Assembly (NCBI GenBank): GCA_965222005.1
Contig: OZ244935.1
Coordinates: 5,022,001 to 5,086,000 of the forward strand
DNA length: 64,000 nt
Reading direction: 5' to 3'
Source of the DNA: CBDCTM01 sp965222005
GTDB taxonomy: Bacteria > Bacteroidota > Bacteroidia > Chitinophagales > Saprospiraceae
Shown here: positions 19,101 to 26,478 of the stretch, piece after piece
How the letters are laid out: the number at the start of each line of letters is the position of its first letter
Numbering within the stretch: the first letter of the stretch is position 1
Notes under the pieces: generated by a model
The model's input: only the letters and a program-made list of their open reading frames with translations
What the model was told of the DNA's origin: nothing
The model's database searches: none
Position numbers and translations under genes: made by a program

Positions 19101-19484
19101 ATAACCAAGAAACTGATCGTTCCACACCACCACTTGTTGGTAGCCCTTTTCAAGGATGATTTGGCCTTCCAAATTAACCACCTGCCACTCTCCCTTATCC
19201 TTCACAGCAACGAGAAGGGAATCCAGTACTTTCATGTCCTCATAACGGGGCGCTACAATCTCTTTTCCCTTCAAATTCAACAGGCCTACGCCCCCGTCGC
19301 GCTGCATGATGGCGTAACCGAATTGCTTAAACTCGCCGATGGCGTCGTAGCGAGGCTGCAAAAACAGCTGCCCATCTGCATCGATGAGCCCCCACTTCTT
19401 ATTCATTTTGATTGGGAAATACTGCTGTGCTGTAGCGATTGCACTACAAAACAGCATACACATCACAAGCAGGTTCCAACGCAT
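16161..19484 (-). CDS. Giant WG-repeat secreted protein
   Basis: About 1107 residues from the ATG at 19484, with an N-terminal signal peptide (MRWNLLVMCMLFCSAIATAQ). Nearly the whole protein is WG repeats: units of about 45-70 residues carrying the motif 'WG(L/F/Y)(I/V)(D/N)..G' followed by 'I(I/V).P.(Y/F)D.I..F..G.A.V'. More than a dozen units are recognisable from the N- to the C-terminus. WG repeats are beta-rich and widespread in Bacteroidota exported proteins. No catalytic domain is visible, so a binding or structural role is the most that can be inferred. It converges on the decarboxylase gene with about ten bases between stops. A second, cassette-borne WG protein occurs at 56016. Confidence 0.88.
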   Translation of the reverse strand: MRWNLLVMCMLFCSAIATAQQYFPIKMNKKWGLIDADGQLFLQPRYDAIGEFKQFGYAIMQRDGGVGLLNLKGKEIVAPRYEDMKVLDSLLVAVKDKGEWQVVNLEGQIILEKGYQQVVVWNDQFLGYRQEGKWGIADRTGRKISPPQFDEIKIREPHYFQTRIADRYGLLDMSGRELLPPKCFEIEPFNKDLILYKVGNLWGGITQSGEECIASSFQSFRPVSDQFIKLINGKQVALYSVKAGKVISDGYFSDYYSFARDKVLCKKNRLLGLMDWQGNMILEDQYNEIQLFSDSCYRARYHDLWGLVGVADEVIIPFEYNYIMPSKSHVCVVKKDQLYGAVNTSGERVVPIQFDRIELSDQQAKAWKGEALSLFNFDEMGQLLGQNDFSNHFTINIGGRNRRLRRSNLFELEDNNYLLENFEWFYSSQKDKWGLRRLDNGEIQIEPTFDWIRIERQLGFTLVGIENMDYYDFEWTKYRFEMIYGLVNNEMGLLVTKVELWDVRLDDFYAGHPSARCVFANGRHGLIGQNGKILKRDYAFIGEFKDGVARMSSKGRLSGSSKKKDKGLGSLQQYLSSLLAPNLMVDYTLYDQEFREGAVLTCKDCEWGYIDTAASIIVVPQYTFAEDVVNEVGIVEYDGHWGMVDRLGNVLIPCRYDQLHFLENTDNKILRIYKNDQKYGLIDTLGHVRVDLQYDEIGAFREGRLAVKRNGLWGFVNYNGIEIIPCRFRKVRNFNEGVAAVQIKNNWGLIDKQGDVVLDFQYRRMGNCRQGLIRVASDKGFKYINKQGEQVFQASFTKAFDFERQVARVQHKGKYGLINKSGDYVLRPRFNHISEFDPNGLAIVRYGKRRIRYGLINLEGSLVCKQSFKNIRPFKEGLAAVKLKDGFGFIDLNGELVIEAHYSKVSDFSEGRAAVQRDGLCGYIDAHGNEVIELEYSKCLDFIEGKAVVYKGYRQGGIIDKEGNIVIEPSIDRLLNFSEGRGLVRDNKYRFYYITEEAKIHEGYFERASEFQNGVAVVQSNGRWGIINQKGIEIIPPKYDKIENFKDGYAKVRIKGFSGLTNLRGELIVQPTYEYISYAGEGLFRVEQGDKIGYFDSEGNWIWGLRK

Positions 19485-19658
19485 ATTTAGCAAAATGGTG
19501 ATTAGTATATTTCCGGGATAAAGAGGACTTGGCAGAGTTGTTTTACTCGCTTAAATCACTGTGTACCTAAACGTACTGACAATAAAGTTAAGTATTTCAA
19601 ATTTGACTTGGGCTGTCTGCCAGCACATTTTCATGTTTCTTGCCCAAAAATTTAACAT

Positions 19659-20204
19659 TCAGTGCTGCTTTGGTACTTTGCGAAGTGCTTTTTTAATCTG
19701 CTTTTCATGACGATCGAAGTGCTGTGCGAAGAAGCCCAGCATACCGGCAGCGGAGAGCCTGCCGCCCATAGGGTGCTTATAAATTTCGCGGCGCAGCGTG
19801 TCATCCGGCAGTGACAGTAGGTAGGTTTTCAAATCCGATCGCTGGTCTTTCCATCGTTTTGCCAGCTCCCAAAAGGGCACATTACTTTCCAGCTGTTCCG
19901 TGCTTACCACTTTGGGAGCTTTGAATGAAAAGGGTAATTTGAGGTAGGCATGTACTGCTGAGGCCCGTAAGCCTGCCATCAGGCCGGCTTTCCTAAGTGT
20001 GGGGTTAAAGCTCAACTTCTTTTTGAGGTAGGCATGGCCGTAATGCTCTGACAGCATGAGGTGCTGCATCACCTGAACGGGCGACCATTTGCCGGGGCGG
20101 GGTGGGCGATTGAGCTGCTCGTCATTGTAGCCCTTGAGGTCTTCGAGCAGCTGCAAAAGCCGCACGTCAAGTTGCTTAAATCGTTTTTCGAGTTTGCGTT
20201 TCAT
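19659..20204 (-). CDS. DinB-like (DinB_2) protein
   Basis: A 181-residue helical protein of the DinB/YfiT four-helix-bundle superfamily. Candidate metal-ligand histidines lie in QHLMLSEHYG (helix 2) and AQHFDRHEKQI (helix 4), the spacing usual for the family. Members bind divalent metals, and some act as bacillithiol- or mycothiol-dependent transferases; the substrate here is unknown. PPRPGKWSPVQVMQHL is a typical DinB_2 opening. It is read in the same direction as rimM, with about 40 bases between the genes, so they may be cotranscribed. Confidence 0.82.
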   Translation of the reverse strand: MKRKLEKRFKQLDVRLLQLLEDLKGYNDEQLNRPPRPGKWSPVQVMQHLMLSEHYGHAYLKKKLSFNPTLRKAGLMAGLRASAVHAYLKLPFSFKAPKVVSTEQLESNVPFWELAKRWKDQRSDLKTYLLSLPDDTLRREIYKHPMGGRLSAAGMLGFFAQHFDRHEKQIKKALRKVPKQH

Positions 20205-20244
20205 TTCCTAAAGATAGAAAGCCTGGTGGATTATTGGATGAATC

Positions 20245-20763
20245 TTACAATTCCAGCAAGCCATCAGGTAGCTCTACGGTGATGCGCTGCTGCTGTTCAT
20301 CGACTTGCAAAATGAATTTATCGTTCAGGGGAATCAATATCTCCTTGCCCTTCCGCTCTACGATGGCCATCACCTGCTGAGGAAACTGCTCTATTGCTTT
20401 GATAGGGCCAATTGCCTGTTCGTTGGAGCCGATCAGGCTATAGCCGAGGTAGGTGTGGTAGCTGGTGGGCGCTGAAGCTGGAGCCCTCAAATTGCTTGAA
20501 ATTTCGGAGCGGCGCAACGATATTTCCGTGCCGCTAAGAGCCTTGGCAGCTTCGGGGTTGTCCACATCTTCAAGTTTTAACAACAGCGCCCCTTTATAGT
20601 CTATGTCTTCGATAAAGAATGGTATGGGGCGACCATCGATGCGCAGGAAAACCACTGAGCAATCGGCCAAATCATCCAGAAAATGCGCTTCAATGGCCAC
20701 TTTCAGAGCTCCATTGAGGCCGTGTGTTTTTTTGGTAAAACCGATGGGTATGTAATCTTCCAT
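20245..20763 (-). CDS. rimM: 16S rRNA maturation factor RimM
   Basis: A 172-residue ribosome maturation factor that binds the 30S head and uS19 during small-subunit assembly. The N-terminal beta-barrel begins IPIGFTKKTHGLNGALKV, the classic RimM opening, and the C-terminal PRC-barrel has the Y-LGY-LIG segment and ends EILIPLNDKFILQVD with ITVELPDGLLEL. The length is normal. In many Bacteroidota it follows rpsP; here the bases just upstream hold no rpsP, and the neighbouring gene is a lipoprotein in the same direction. Confidence 0.95.
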   Translation of the reverse strand: MEDYIPIGFTKKTHGLNGALKVAIEAHFLDDLADCSVVFLRIDGRPIPFFIEDIDYKGALLLKLEDVDNPEAAKALSGTEISLRRSEISSNLRAPASAPTSYHTYLGYSLIGSNEQAIGPIKAIEQFPQQVMAIVERKGKEILIPLNDKFILQVDEQQQRITVELPDGLLEL

Positions 20764-20803
20764 ACAGCAGGAGGCTATTGAAAAATGGTGGAACGAGCAA
20801 GCC

Positions 20804-21553
20804 TTAGTTATACTCGATCAGTTGTTGGGTGAGGATAAAGCCTTTTTGAGCCTTCTCCTCCCAGGGCTCGGATTCAGTAATGTTTTGGGTGTCCAAAATT
20901 TGCAATTCCCGATAAATGAGGCCAATATCGCGGCCATATTTTTCTTTGGCATATCGCAGTTCAATCAGGTTTTCGCTGTCTGCCTGTAGTACGGTAGCTA
21001 CATTTTCAAAAGACTGCCCGCCAATATTTTCGGTGAGCCCCAGGCTCTGCAATTCATAGGACCAGTTTTTAAACATCTCAATGGATTCGCCGGCCACTAT
21101 TACCTGAGTCGTTTCATCAATAAACAAATTGCCATTCCAGGTAGTACCCTGAATAAGGGGAAACACCAATTTGACAAAGCGGAGATTCTCCTCCACCCGC
21201 TCTGCCTGATCATCCGAACGTACTGCCATCCAAACATCTTTCACGCGCCAGGCTTCGGTGTCTGCATATCTGATGGAGCGTTCAATCCGGAAGGCAGGCC
21301 GGCCACTATTGTCCACAAAACTATCTACGATTTCCTCGCGGACAAAGAGGCGGGCCGTATCTCTTTCTACGCGATTTCCGGTGGTATCATACACGATAGA
21401 ATCGACCTGGTACACCCAATACTTACCCAGGCCAAGCGGGAAATACTCGTATCCCTGGTCAATGTTTACATCAATTTTATTGGTATTTTCATTGCAGGCC
21501 AGGCAAAACAGGCCAAAAAAAGTGAGTGCTGTGAGGTATTTGAAGAGCTGCAT
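20804..21553 (-). CDS. Lipoprotein of unknown function
   Basis: A 249-residue protein with a lipoprotein signal: basic-poor start MQLFKYLTALTFFG followed by lipobox LFCLAC, giving a lipidated Cys at about residue 20. The mature part is acidic and beta-rich, with a YFPLGLGKYWVYQVDSI segment near the N-terminus that is common in Bacteroidota lipoproteins of no known role. No catalytic motif is seen. It lies between rimM and mnmA, read in the same direction, and is probably part of that minus-strand run of genes. Confidence 0.75.
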   Translation of the reverse strand: MQLFKYLTALTFFGLFCLACNENTNKIDVNIDQGYEYFPLGLGKYWVYQVDSIVYDTTGNRVERDTARLFVREEIVDSFVDNSGRPAFRIERSIRYADTEAWRVKDVWMAVRSDDQAERVEENLRFVKLVFPLIQGTTWNGNLFIDETTQVIVAGESIEMFKNWSYELQSLGLTENIGGQSFENVATVLQADSENLIELRYAKEKYGRDIGLIYRELQILDTQNITESEPWEEKAQKGFILTQQLIEYN

Positions 21554-21629
21554 TGTGTTTGTATTGGAATGTTTGATATTGTGCTAAATGGCAAAGAATA
21601 CGCCAATCGTATTAGTATTTTTGTTTAGA

Positions 21630-22736
21630 TTAGGCTTTTAAGTCCATACTCCGGTAGATAATCCCTCCTCCTATTACATCTTCTCCTTCATAAAATACAG
21701 CTGACTGACCCGGGGCTACGCCCTTCACATGGGCCAAAAAGCTGACGGCAATGCGCCCATCTTGATGAGTCAGGCGGCTCAAAGCTCCCGGATCGTTGTA
21801 GCGGATTTGGGTCACTACCTCTATATTATCAGGGATTTGCTCGTATTTCATACTATTCAGCTTGTACACTTCCATCCCATTGCGTAGCAAATCCTTCACC
21901 TGCCCCAGCACCACCGTATTGGTTTCGGGCTTTATCTCGGTGACGTACATCGGTTCGCCCATCGCTATGCCCAGCCCTTTACGCTGACCGATGGTATAAA
22001 AGGGATAGCCTTCATGAGCCCCCAACACCTCCCCGTTGACGCCTACAAATTGGCCTCCCCGGACTTGCTCCTCCAATCCATCTACTCTACGCTTCAGAAA
22101 GCCGCGATAATCATTGTCGGGCACAAAGCAAATTTCATAACTCTCTGCCTTTTTGGCCAACTCTTCGTATCCCCAATTGTGCGCCATTTGCCTGATTTCG
22201 GGCTTGGTGAAATCACCCAGCGGAAAATAGCTGCGCTGCAGACATTCCTGGCTCAAGCCCCATAAAACATAGGATTGATCTTTGCGGTCGTCTTTCCCTT
22301 TGGTAATAAACCGCCTGCCGTCCAGCTCTCCGATCTTAGCGTAGTGGCCGGTAGCAATGAATTCGCAATCCATCGAATCGGCCCTTTTGAGCAGGGCACT
22401 CCATTTGATGTGGGTGTTGCAAAGCACACAGGGATTGGGAGTGCGGCCAGCCAGGTATTCCTCCACAAAATTGTCGATCACATAATCCCCGAATTCCTCT
22501 CTGATATCGATGATAAAATGGTGAAAGCCCATGTTAACGGCTACCTGACGGGCATCATTGATGGAATCGAGGCTACAGCAGCCGGTTTCTTTTTTGGAGC
22601 CGCCCGAGTTGGCATAATCCCAGGTTTTCATGGTAATGCCTACCACTTCGTAGCCCTGCTCATGCAACAGCATGGCAGATACCGTACTATCGATACCACC
22701 ACTCATGGCTACCAATACCCTTCCGTGCTTGCTCAT
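21630..22736 (-). CDS. mnmA: tRNA-specific 2-thiouridylase MnmA
   Basis: From the ATG at 22736 a 368-residue enzyme that thiolates U34 of tRNA-Lys, -Glu and -Gln using ATP and relayed sulfur. The PP-loop SGGIDSTVSA is at about residues 12-21. The first catalytic Cys is in TPNPCVLCN and the second in SYEICFVPD, the two-cysteine arrangement of bacterial MnmA. The C-terminal beta-barrel reads GQRKGLGIAMGEPMYV. A longer frame starting at 22772 adds 12 residues with no homologue-like character and is not preferred. Confidence 0.96.
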   Translation of the reverse strand: MSKHGRVLVAMSGGIDSTVSAMLLHEQGYEVVGITMKTWDYANSGGSKKETGCCSLDSINDARQVAVNMGFHHFIIDIREEFGDYVIDNFVEEYLAGRTPNPCVLCNTHIKWSALLKRADSMDCEFIATGHYAKIGELDGRRFITKGKDDRKDQSYVLWGLSQECLQRSYFPLGDFTKPEIRQMAHNWGYEELAKKAESYEICFVPDNDYRGFLKRRVDGLEEQVRGGQFVGVNGEVLGAHEGYPFYTIGQRKGLGIAMGEPMYVTEIKPETNTVVLGQVKDLLRNGMEVYKLNSMKYEQIPDNIEVVTQIRYNDPGALSRLTHQDGRIAVSFLAHVKGVAPGQSAVFYEGEDVIGGGIIYRSMDLKA

Positions 22737-22863
22737 GAAATACTGGTTTAGAATTTGGAAGTTGTCTAACAACTACATGGTTAAAAACAACAAAAGTACA
22801 AATTTTGAGGCCCCGAAGTTCATTCGATCAGCCTGTAAGAAATTGTTTTGAAAAGTTATCATA

Positions 22864-22894
22864 TTGAATTTGACCGTAATATTCGATACTTTTG
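22864..22894 (+). promoter_or_regulatory. Bacteroidota-type promoter upstream of the RlpA-like gene
   Basis: TTG at 22864-22866, a 20-base spacer, then TACTTTTG at 22887-22894. This matches the TTG-N19-21-TAnnTTTG housekeeping pattern. The predicted start lies about 60 bases before the ATG at 22961. The motif is read directly; activity is inferred. Confidence 0.5.
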
Positions 22895-22960
22895 ACCTTA
22901 TATTATTGGTTATTACCCTGAACTTTTCATTCACAATATGAATCACTAAATCGCTTAAAT

Positions 22961-23908
22961 ATGAGAAATCTATTGTCCTCCCTATCGCTTATTATACTAG
23001 CTACATTGGGTATTTCGGCCCAGGAAGTCGGTATTGCTTCTTATTACGACGACTCCTTTCACGGCCGGAAAACAGCCAGTGGCGAGTTGTACAGCAAAGA
23101 TAAGCTCACCGCTGCTCACCGCACACTCCCTTATGGTACCATCCTCAAAGTCACCCGGCTTGACAACAACAAGAGCGTTCGGGTACGCATCAACGACCGG
23201 GGCCCCTACCTCAAAGGCCGCATTGTTGACCTTTCGCGCAAAGCTGCAGAACGGCTCGATATTATCCACAGTGGCCACGCCAAGGTGCAGATTGATGTAG
23301 TAGGTAAGGGCGTTGTGGACGAACAGGAATCGCCGAGTGTTCGTACTGAAAAGCCACCTTCTCCACCTGCTGAATCGCCGGCCAGCCAGCCTAAGGTGGA
23401 AGACTATGCGGAAGACCAAATCGGTATTCCCAAGCAGCCTGATGTGGTAGTGAGCTCAGATAAAAAGGAAGCAAGCAGCCCACCCCCCTCTGCCGAATCA
23501 GCTGCCCGCAACAGGCCTCCTGCCTCTACTTCCAGCCCAACTGTGGTGCATTCTGCGCCTCCACCACCTGCACCTGCCAGGGCAGGCATCAAGATGAGGC
23601 CGGTAACGGATAAAAATTATAGTGCCTTCGATTTGTACAAAATCCAACTGATGCGCCCCGAAAAGACTGGCTTTGGGGTACAAATTGCCTCTATTACCAA
23701 TTATGAAAATGTGCTCAAACGCATCGCCGAGCTACAGGGCAAGTGGTTCAACAATATCCTCCTCAACATAGAGCGAGGGGCAAATGGGATGCCCGTTTAC
23801 AAGCTCATTCTAGGCCCTTTTGCCGATCGGGCCACTGCTGAGAGCTATAAGCAACGATTGAAAAAGAAAAAGAAAATCAGTGGCTTTGTAGTGGATTTAG
23901 CTGAATAA
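22961..23908 (+). CDS. rlpA: RlpA-like protein with SPOR domain
   Basis: A 315-residue exported protein with a signal peptide (MRNLLSSLSLIILATLGISA). A double-psi beta-barrel of the RlpA/expansin type comes first, with the signatures GIASYYDDSFHGRKTASGE and VRVRINDRGPY ending in IVDLSRKAAERL. A Pro/Ser-rich linker follows (about residues 120-205). The C-terminus is a SPOR domain (GFGVQIASITNYENV through YKLILGPFADRATAES), which binds denuded peptidoglycan at the septum. RlpA proteins are lytic transglycosylases that trim such glycan strands in the periplasm; whether this one is active cannot be judged from the sequence. It is transcribed alone, divergent from mnmA. Confidence 0.9.
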   Translation: MRNLLSSLSLIILATLGISAQEVGIASYYDDSFHGRKTASGELYSKDKLTAAHRTLPYGTILKVTRLDNNKSVRVRINDRGPYLKGRIVDLSRKAAERLDIIHSGHAKVQIDVVGKGVVDEQESPSVRTEKPPSPPAESPASQPKVEDYAEDQIGIPKQPDVVVSSDKKEASSPPPSAESAARNRPPASTSSPTVVHSAPPPPAPARAGIKMRPVTDKNYSAFDLYKIQLMRPEKTGFGVQIASITNYENVLKRIAELQGKWFNNILLNIERGANGMPVYKLILGPFADRATAESYKQRLKKKKKISGFVVDLAE

Positions 23909-23918
23909 TAGAAGCCGG

Positions 23919-24446
23919 TTAATCGGGCTGATGCTTGCTCAGTTCGGGCATCAGCTCCACCAATTCGCGGGCAATGTCTGCATCGCTGTGCTGAAAATAA
24001 AGCACGGCAGCCTGCTGATAAAAGGGCCTCCGCTCTTCCAGCGTTTGCTCAATGAAGCGCTGCAAGCCTTCTTCAGTAAGCCCTGCAATGAGTGGTCGAT
24101 GCTCCTGCCCCTTTGCCAGGCGATTGTACAGCAGTTTCGGGGAAGCGTCCAAAAAAATGGTGAGCCCATGTTCATTCATCCATTTCATATTGTCAAAAAA
24201 GCAGGGCGTGCCCCCTCCAGTGGCCACCACCAAATCGGTAGGCCGCGCCAGCGATTGCAGGCACTGCCGCTCCATCTTTCGAAAAGCTGCCTCCCCAAAG
24301 CGATCAAATAGCTCGGCAATCGTCTGCCCGAATTGTTGTTCCATATACTGGTCCAAATCCACCACCGGCCAGCCCAGCAGTTTTCCCAGCTGCCTGGCAG
24401 TATAGCTTTTGCCCGACCCCATAAAACCTGTCAGAAAAATGATCAT
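23919..24446 (-). CDS. aroK: Shikimate kinase
   Basis: From the ATG at 24446, a 175-residue kinase that phosphorylates shikimate at the 3-OH in the chorismate pathway. The P-loop GFMGSGKS is at residues 7-14. The shikimate-binding Asp-x-Asp is VVDLDQYMEQQFGQ, followed by GEAAFRKME, the glycine-rich VVATGGGTPCF and the lid arginine in EHRPLI. The frame is open another 66 codons upstream to 24644, but that extension has no kinase character and runs into the region upstream of the divergent DUF1573 gene. Confidence 0.95.
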   Translation of the reverse strand: MIIFLTGFMGSGKSYTARQLGKLLGWPVVDLDQYMEQQFGQTIAELFDRFGEAAFRKMERQCLQSLARPTDLVVATGGGTPCFFDNMKWMNEHGLTIFLDASPKLLYNRLAKGQEHRPLIAGLTEEGLQRFIEQTLEERRPFYQQAAVLYFQHSDADIARELVELMPELSKHQPD

Positions 24447-24556
24447 CGCTGGAAAAGTCTTCAATTCGGCTTCAAAATAGACAGTTTTTGGAACAATTGT
24501 CAATAATCTCATGCATGATCCCACTCGCTGCGAATCAGCAATTCGGTAAAATAACC

Positions 24557-24564
24557 TACATTTG
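24557..24564 (+). promoter_or_regulatory. Candidate -7 box for the DUF1573-yajC-ybbR operon
   Basis: TACATTTG matches the TAnnTTTG consensus and lies 37 bases before the ATG at 24602, in the gap between the divergent aroK and DUF1573 genes. No good -33 TTG is at the standard distance, so this is only a candidate. Confidence 0.35.
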
Positions 24565-24601
24565 CAGCATTCATTTAGACTCCTAGGACAAAACAGGATT
24601 G

Positions 24602-25150
24602 ATGAAAAAGGTAAAGAATTTGTTTGGATTTTGGGTGATTGCACTGCTTGCTCTACTGATAAATGCCTGCCAGCCGGATAGTCCGGGATCGGCAGCTGAT
24701 GAAAAGCAGGTGGAGGAAATACGGCCGGAAGGAGGATTGAAAAATTCGGAGATTATCCGGAGCCCGGTAAGCGCCAATGAGCCGGAAGATACCGTAAATG
24801 TAGCCAAGCTAAGTTTCGAAGAGCCGGTTTTTGAGTTTGGCCGCGTTCCGGAAGGCCAGATGGTGGAGCATTCCTTTCCTTTTACCAATACCGGCCGCAT
24901 CCCGCTTATCATCACCCATGCCCGCTCGACCTGTGGCTGCACGGTTCCCAGATGGCCCAAAGAGGCCATAGCACCTGGTGAAGGCGGAGAGATCATGGTG
25001 CGTTTCAATACGCTGGGCAAAAAGAATCAGCAATCGAAGCCCGTAACTATCACAGCCAATACCTACCCCAAGGAGACAGTGATACACGTAAAGGGGCATG
25101 TAATTCCCAACACGGCCAATGGACTCAGCGCAAATAAGCAAAAGAAATAG
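24602..25150 (+). CDS. DUF1573 lipoprotein
   Basis: A 182-residue lipoprotein: signal MKKVKNLFGFWVIALLALL followed by lipobox LINAC. After a low-complexity acidic linker the DUF1573 domain begins at about residue 70: FEEPVFEFGRVPEGQ, then FTNTGRIPLIITHARSTCGCTVP with its conserved Cys-Gly-Cys, and GKKNQQSKPVTITAN. DUF1573 is an immunoglobulin-like (ASPM/SPD-2/Hydin-like) fold found in many Bacteroidota envelope proteins; the function is unknown. It is first of three tightly linked genes with yajC and ybbR. Confidence 0.88.
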   Translation: MKKVKNLFGFWVIALLALLINACQPDSPGSAADEKQVEEIRPEGGLKNSEIIRSPVSANEPEDTVNVAKLSFEEPVFEFGRVPEGQMVEHSFPFTNTGRIPLIITHARSTCGCTVPRWPKEAIAPGEGGEIMVRFNTLGKKNQQSKPVTITANTYPKETVIHVKGHVIPNTANGLSANKQKK

Positions 25151-25164
25151 TAAATCAAGCAACT

Positions 25165-25488
25165 ATGACAAACATGATTATCTTACAAGGTAGCGGAATG
25201 GGCAGTTTATTCGCCCAAATGTGGCCGCTCATTCTCATCATAATTGTATTTTACTTTTTTATCATGCGGCCGCAGGCCAAGCGACAAAAGGAGCAGCAAC
25301 GCTTTTTGGCCGAGCTCGAAAAAGGCGATGAAGTGGTCACGGCCAGTGGTATTTATGGCCGTATCAATAAAATAGATGGCAACATCGTGACCCTTCAGGT
25401 GGATCCAAAAACCTTCATTCGTGTGGCAAAAAGTGCCGTTTCCAAAGAAATGACTGATAGTTCCACCAGCTCTGATGAAAAGGCCTGA
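25165..25488 (+). CDS. yajC: Sec translocon accessory protein YajC
   Basis: A 107-residue preprotein translocase subunit, partner of SecDF in the inner membrane. One transmembrane helix (WPLILIIIVFYFFIMRPQ) is followed by the family marker RPQAKRQKEQ and the cytoplasmic segment LEKGDEVVTASGIYGRI with IDGNIVTLQV. It starts 14 bases after the DUF1573 gene and overlaps ybbR by 14 bases, so translation is probably coupled. Confidence 0.93.
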   Translation: MTNMIILQGSGMGSLFAQMWPLILIIIVFYFFIMRPQAKRQKEQQRFLAELEKGDEVVTASGIYGRINKIDGNIVTLQVDPKTFIRVAKSAVSKEMTDSSTSSDEKA

Positions 25489-26443
25489 CCATAGTGGCGG
25501 CATCGGTCAGTTTTTGCAATCGGACCGGGCTATTCTGGTTATATCTATTGGCGTAGCGCTGATTTTCTGGCTGCTGCTAAAACTTTCTCACAGCTACAAA
25601 ACCACCAAAGACTTTCCCATTATATTCGACCTGCCGGAGGGAAAGTCGCTTGTACAATCTCCCCCCCATAAGGTGAGCCTGGGTTTGGAAGGGCGGGGCT
25701 TCGATTTGATCTACTTTTCATTATTTCACGAAATCCCGGCGATCCGCTACCTGCTGGCCGACCAGGCAACCCAGTCCATTTCAGCTTCACAGATCATGAA
25801 CAAGGCGCGCGGCAAGCTGTCCAACTTAAATGTGATTGAAGTGGATCAAGACTATATTATGCTCCATCTTGATGATGCTTTTGAGAAAAAGGTGCCGGTA
25901 AAACTGGTCAGCAAGATTGTTTTTGAAAACGGCTTTCAGCTAAAAGACTCGATCCGCCTACAGCCCGACAGTGTTCGCCTCAGCGGCCCCTACACCATCG
26001 TTGATGGCTACACGGAATGGGAAACAGTGCCGCTGGAATTGGAAAACGTACGGGCCGGTTTTGAGGAAGAGCTATCTCTTGTACCGCCTTTCGATAAGGT
26101 GGTGCAGCTCGGCCCGGCCTTTGTGCAAGTGCAGGTGGACGTGGAGCAGTTTACAGAAAAATCGTTCTTCGTCCCTTTGATTGTCAAAAATGCGCCCGAT
26201 AGTATCAAGATATTCCCCGATAAGATCAAGGTGAGCGGAACGGTAGGATTGAGCCATTACAATGCCTTGGAAGAGGCTGACTTTGGCCTGGAGGTGGATT
26301 TGAAAGGCATCCCTTTGCAGACTGAAAACAATACCTTACCCGTCAGCATTGTTAAAACGCCCTCCAGCATGCGCAATATTCAGATCAACCCAAAGTCGGT
26401 GGAATTTTTCTTTGTATCCTCTGATTCAATACCTCCTCAGTGA
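25475..26443 (+). CDS. YbbR-domain protein
   Basis: A 322-residue membrane-anchored protein. A hydrophobic segment (about residues 19-38, AILVISIGVALIFWLLLKLS) anchors it, and the extracytoplasmic part shows YbbR-like repeats: KVPVKLVSKIVFENGFQL, 'PDSVRLSGPYTIVDGY', SFFVPLIVKNAPDSI and 'PDKIKVSGTVGLSHY'. YbbR proteins in Gram-positives regulate the c-di-AMP synthase CdaA. In Bacteroidota the yajC-ybbR order is common and usually followed by coaE, which is absent here. The overlap with yajC marks one operon. It converges on the long T9SS gene. Confidence 0.85.
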   Translation: MKRPDHSGGIGQFLQSDRAILVISIGVALIFWLLLKLSHSYKTTKDFPIIFDLPEGKSLVQSPPHKVSLGLEGRGFDLIYFSLFHEIPAIRYLLADQATQSISASQIMNKARGKLSNLNVIEVDQDYIMLHLDDAFEKKVPVKLVSKIVFENGFQLKDSIRLQPDSVRLSGPYTIVDGYTEWETVPLELENVRAGFEEELSLVPPFDKVVQLGPAFVQVQVDVEQFTEKSFFVPLIVKNAPDSIKIFPDKIKVSGTVGLSHYNALEEADFGLEVDLKGIPLQTENNTLPVSIVKTPSSMRNIQINPKSVEFFFVSSDSIPPQ

Positions 26444-26478
26444 GAACAAGGTTTCCCTTTCACAATCTTCCAGAATGA

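Noticed and set aside
24447..24644. 66-codon N-terminal extension of shikimate kinase
   Set aside because: It has no kinase-like character and overlaps the promoter region of the divergent gene; the P-loop begins at once after the ATG at 24446.
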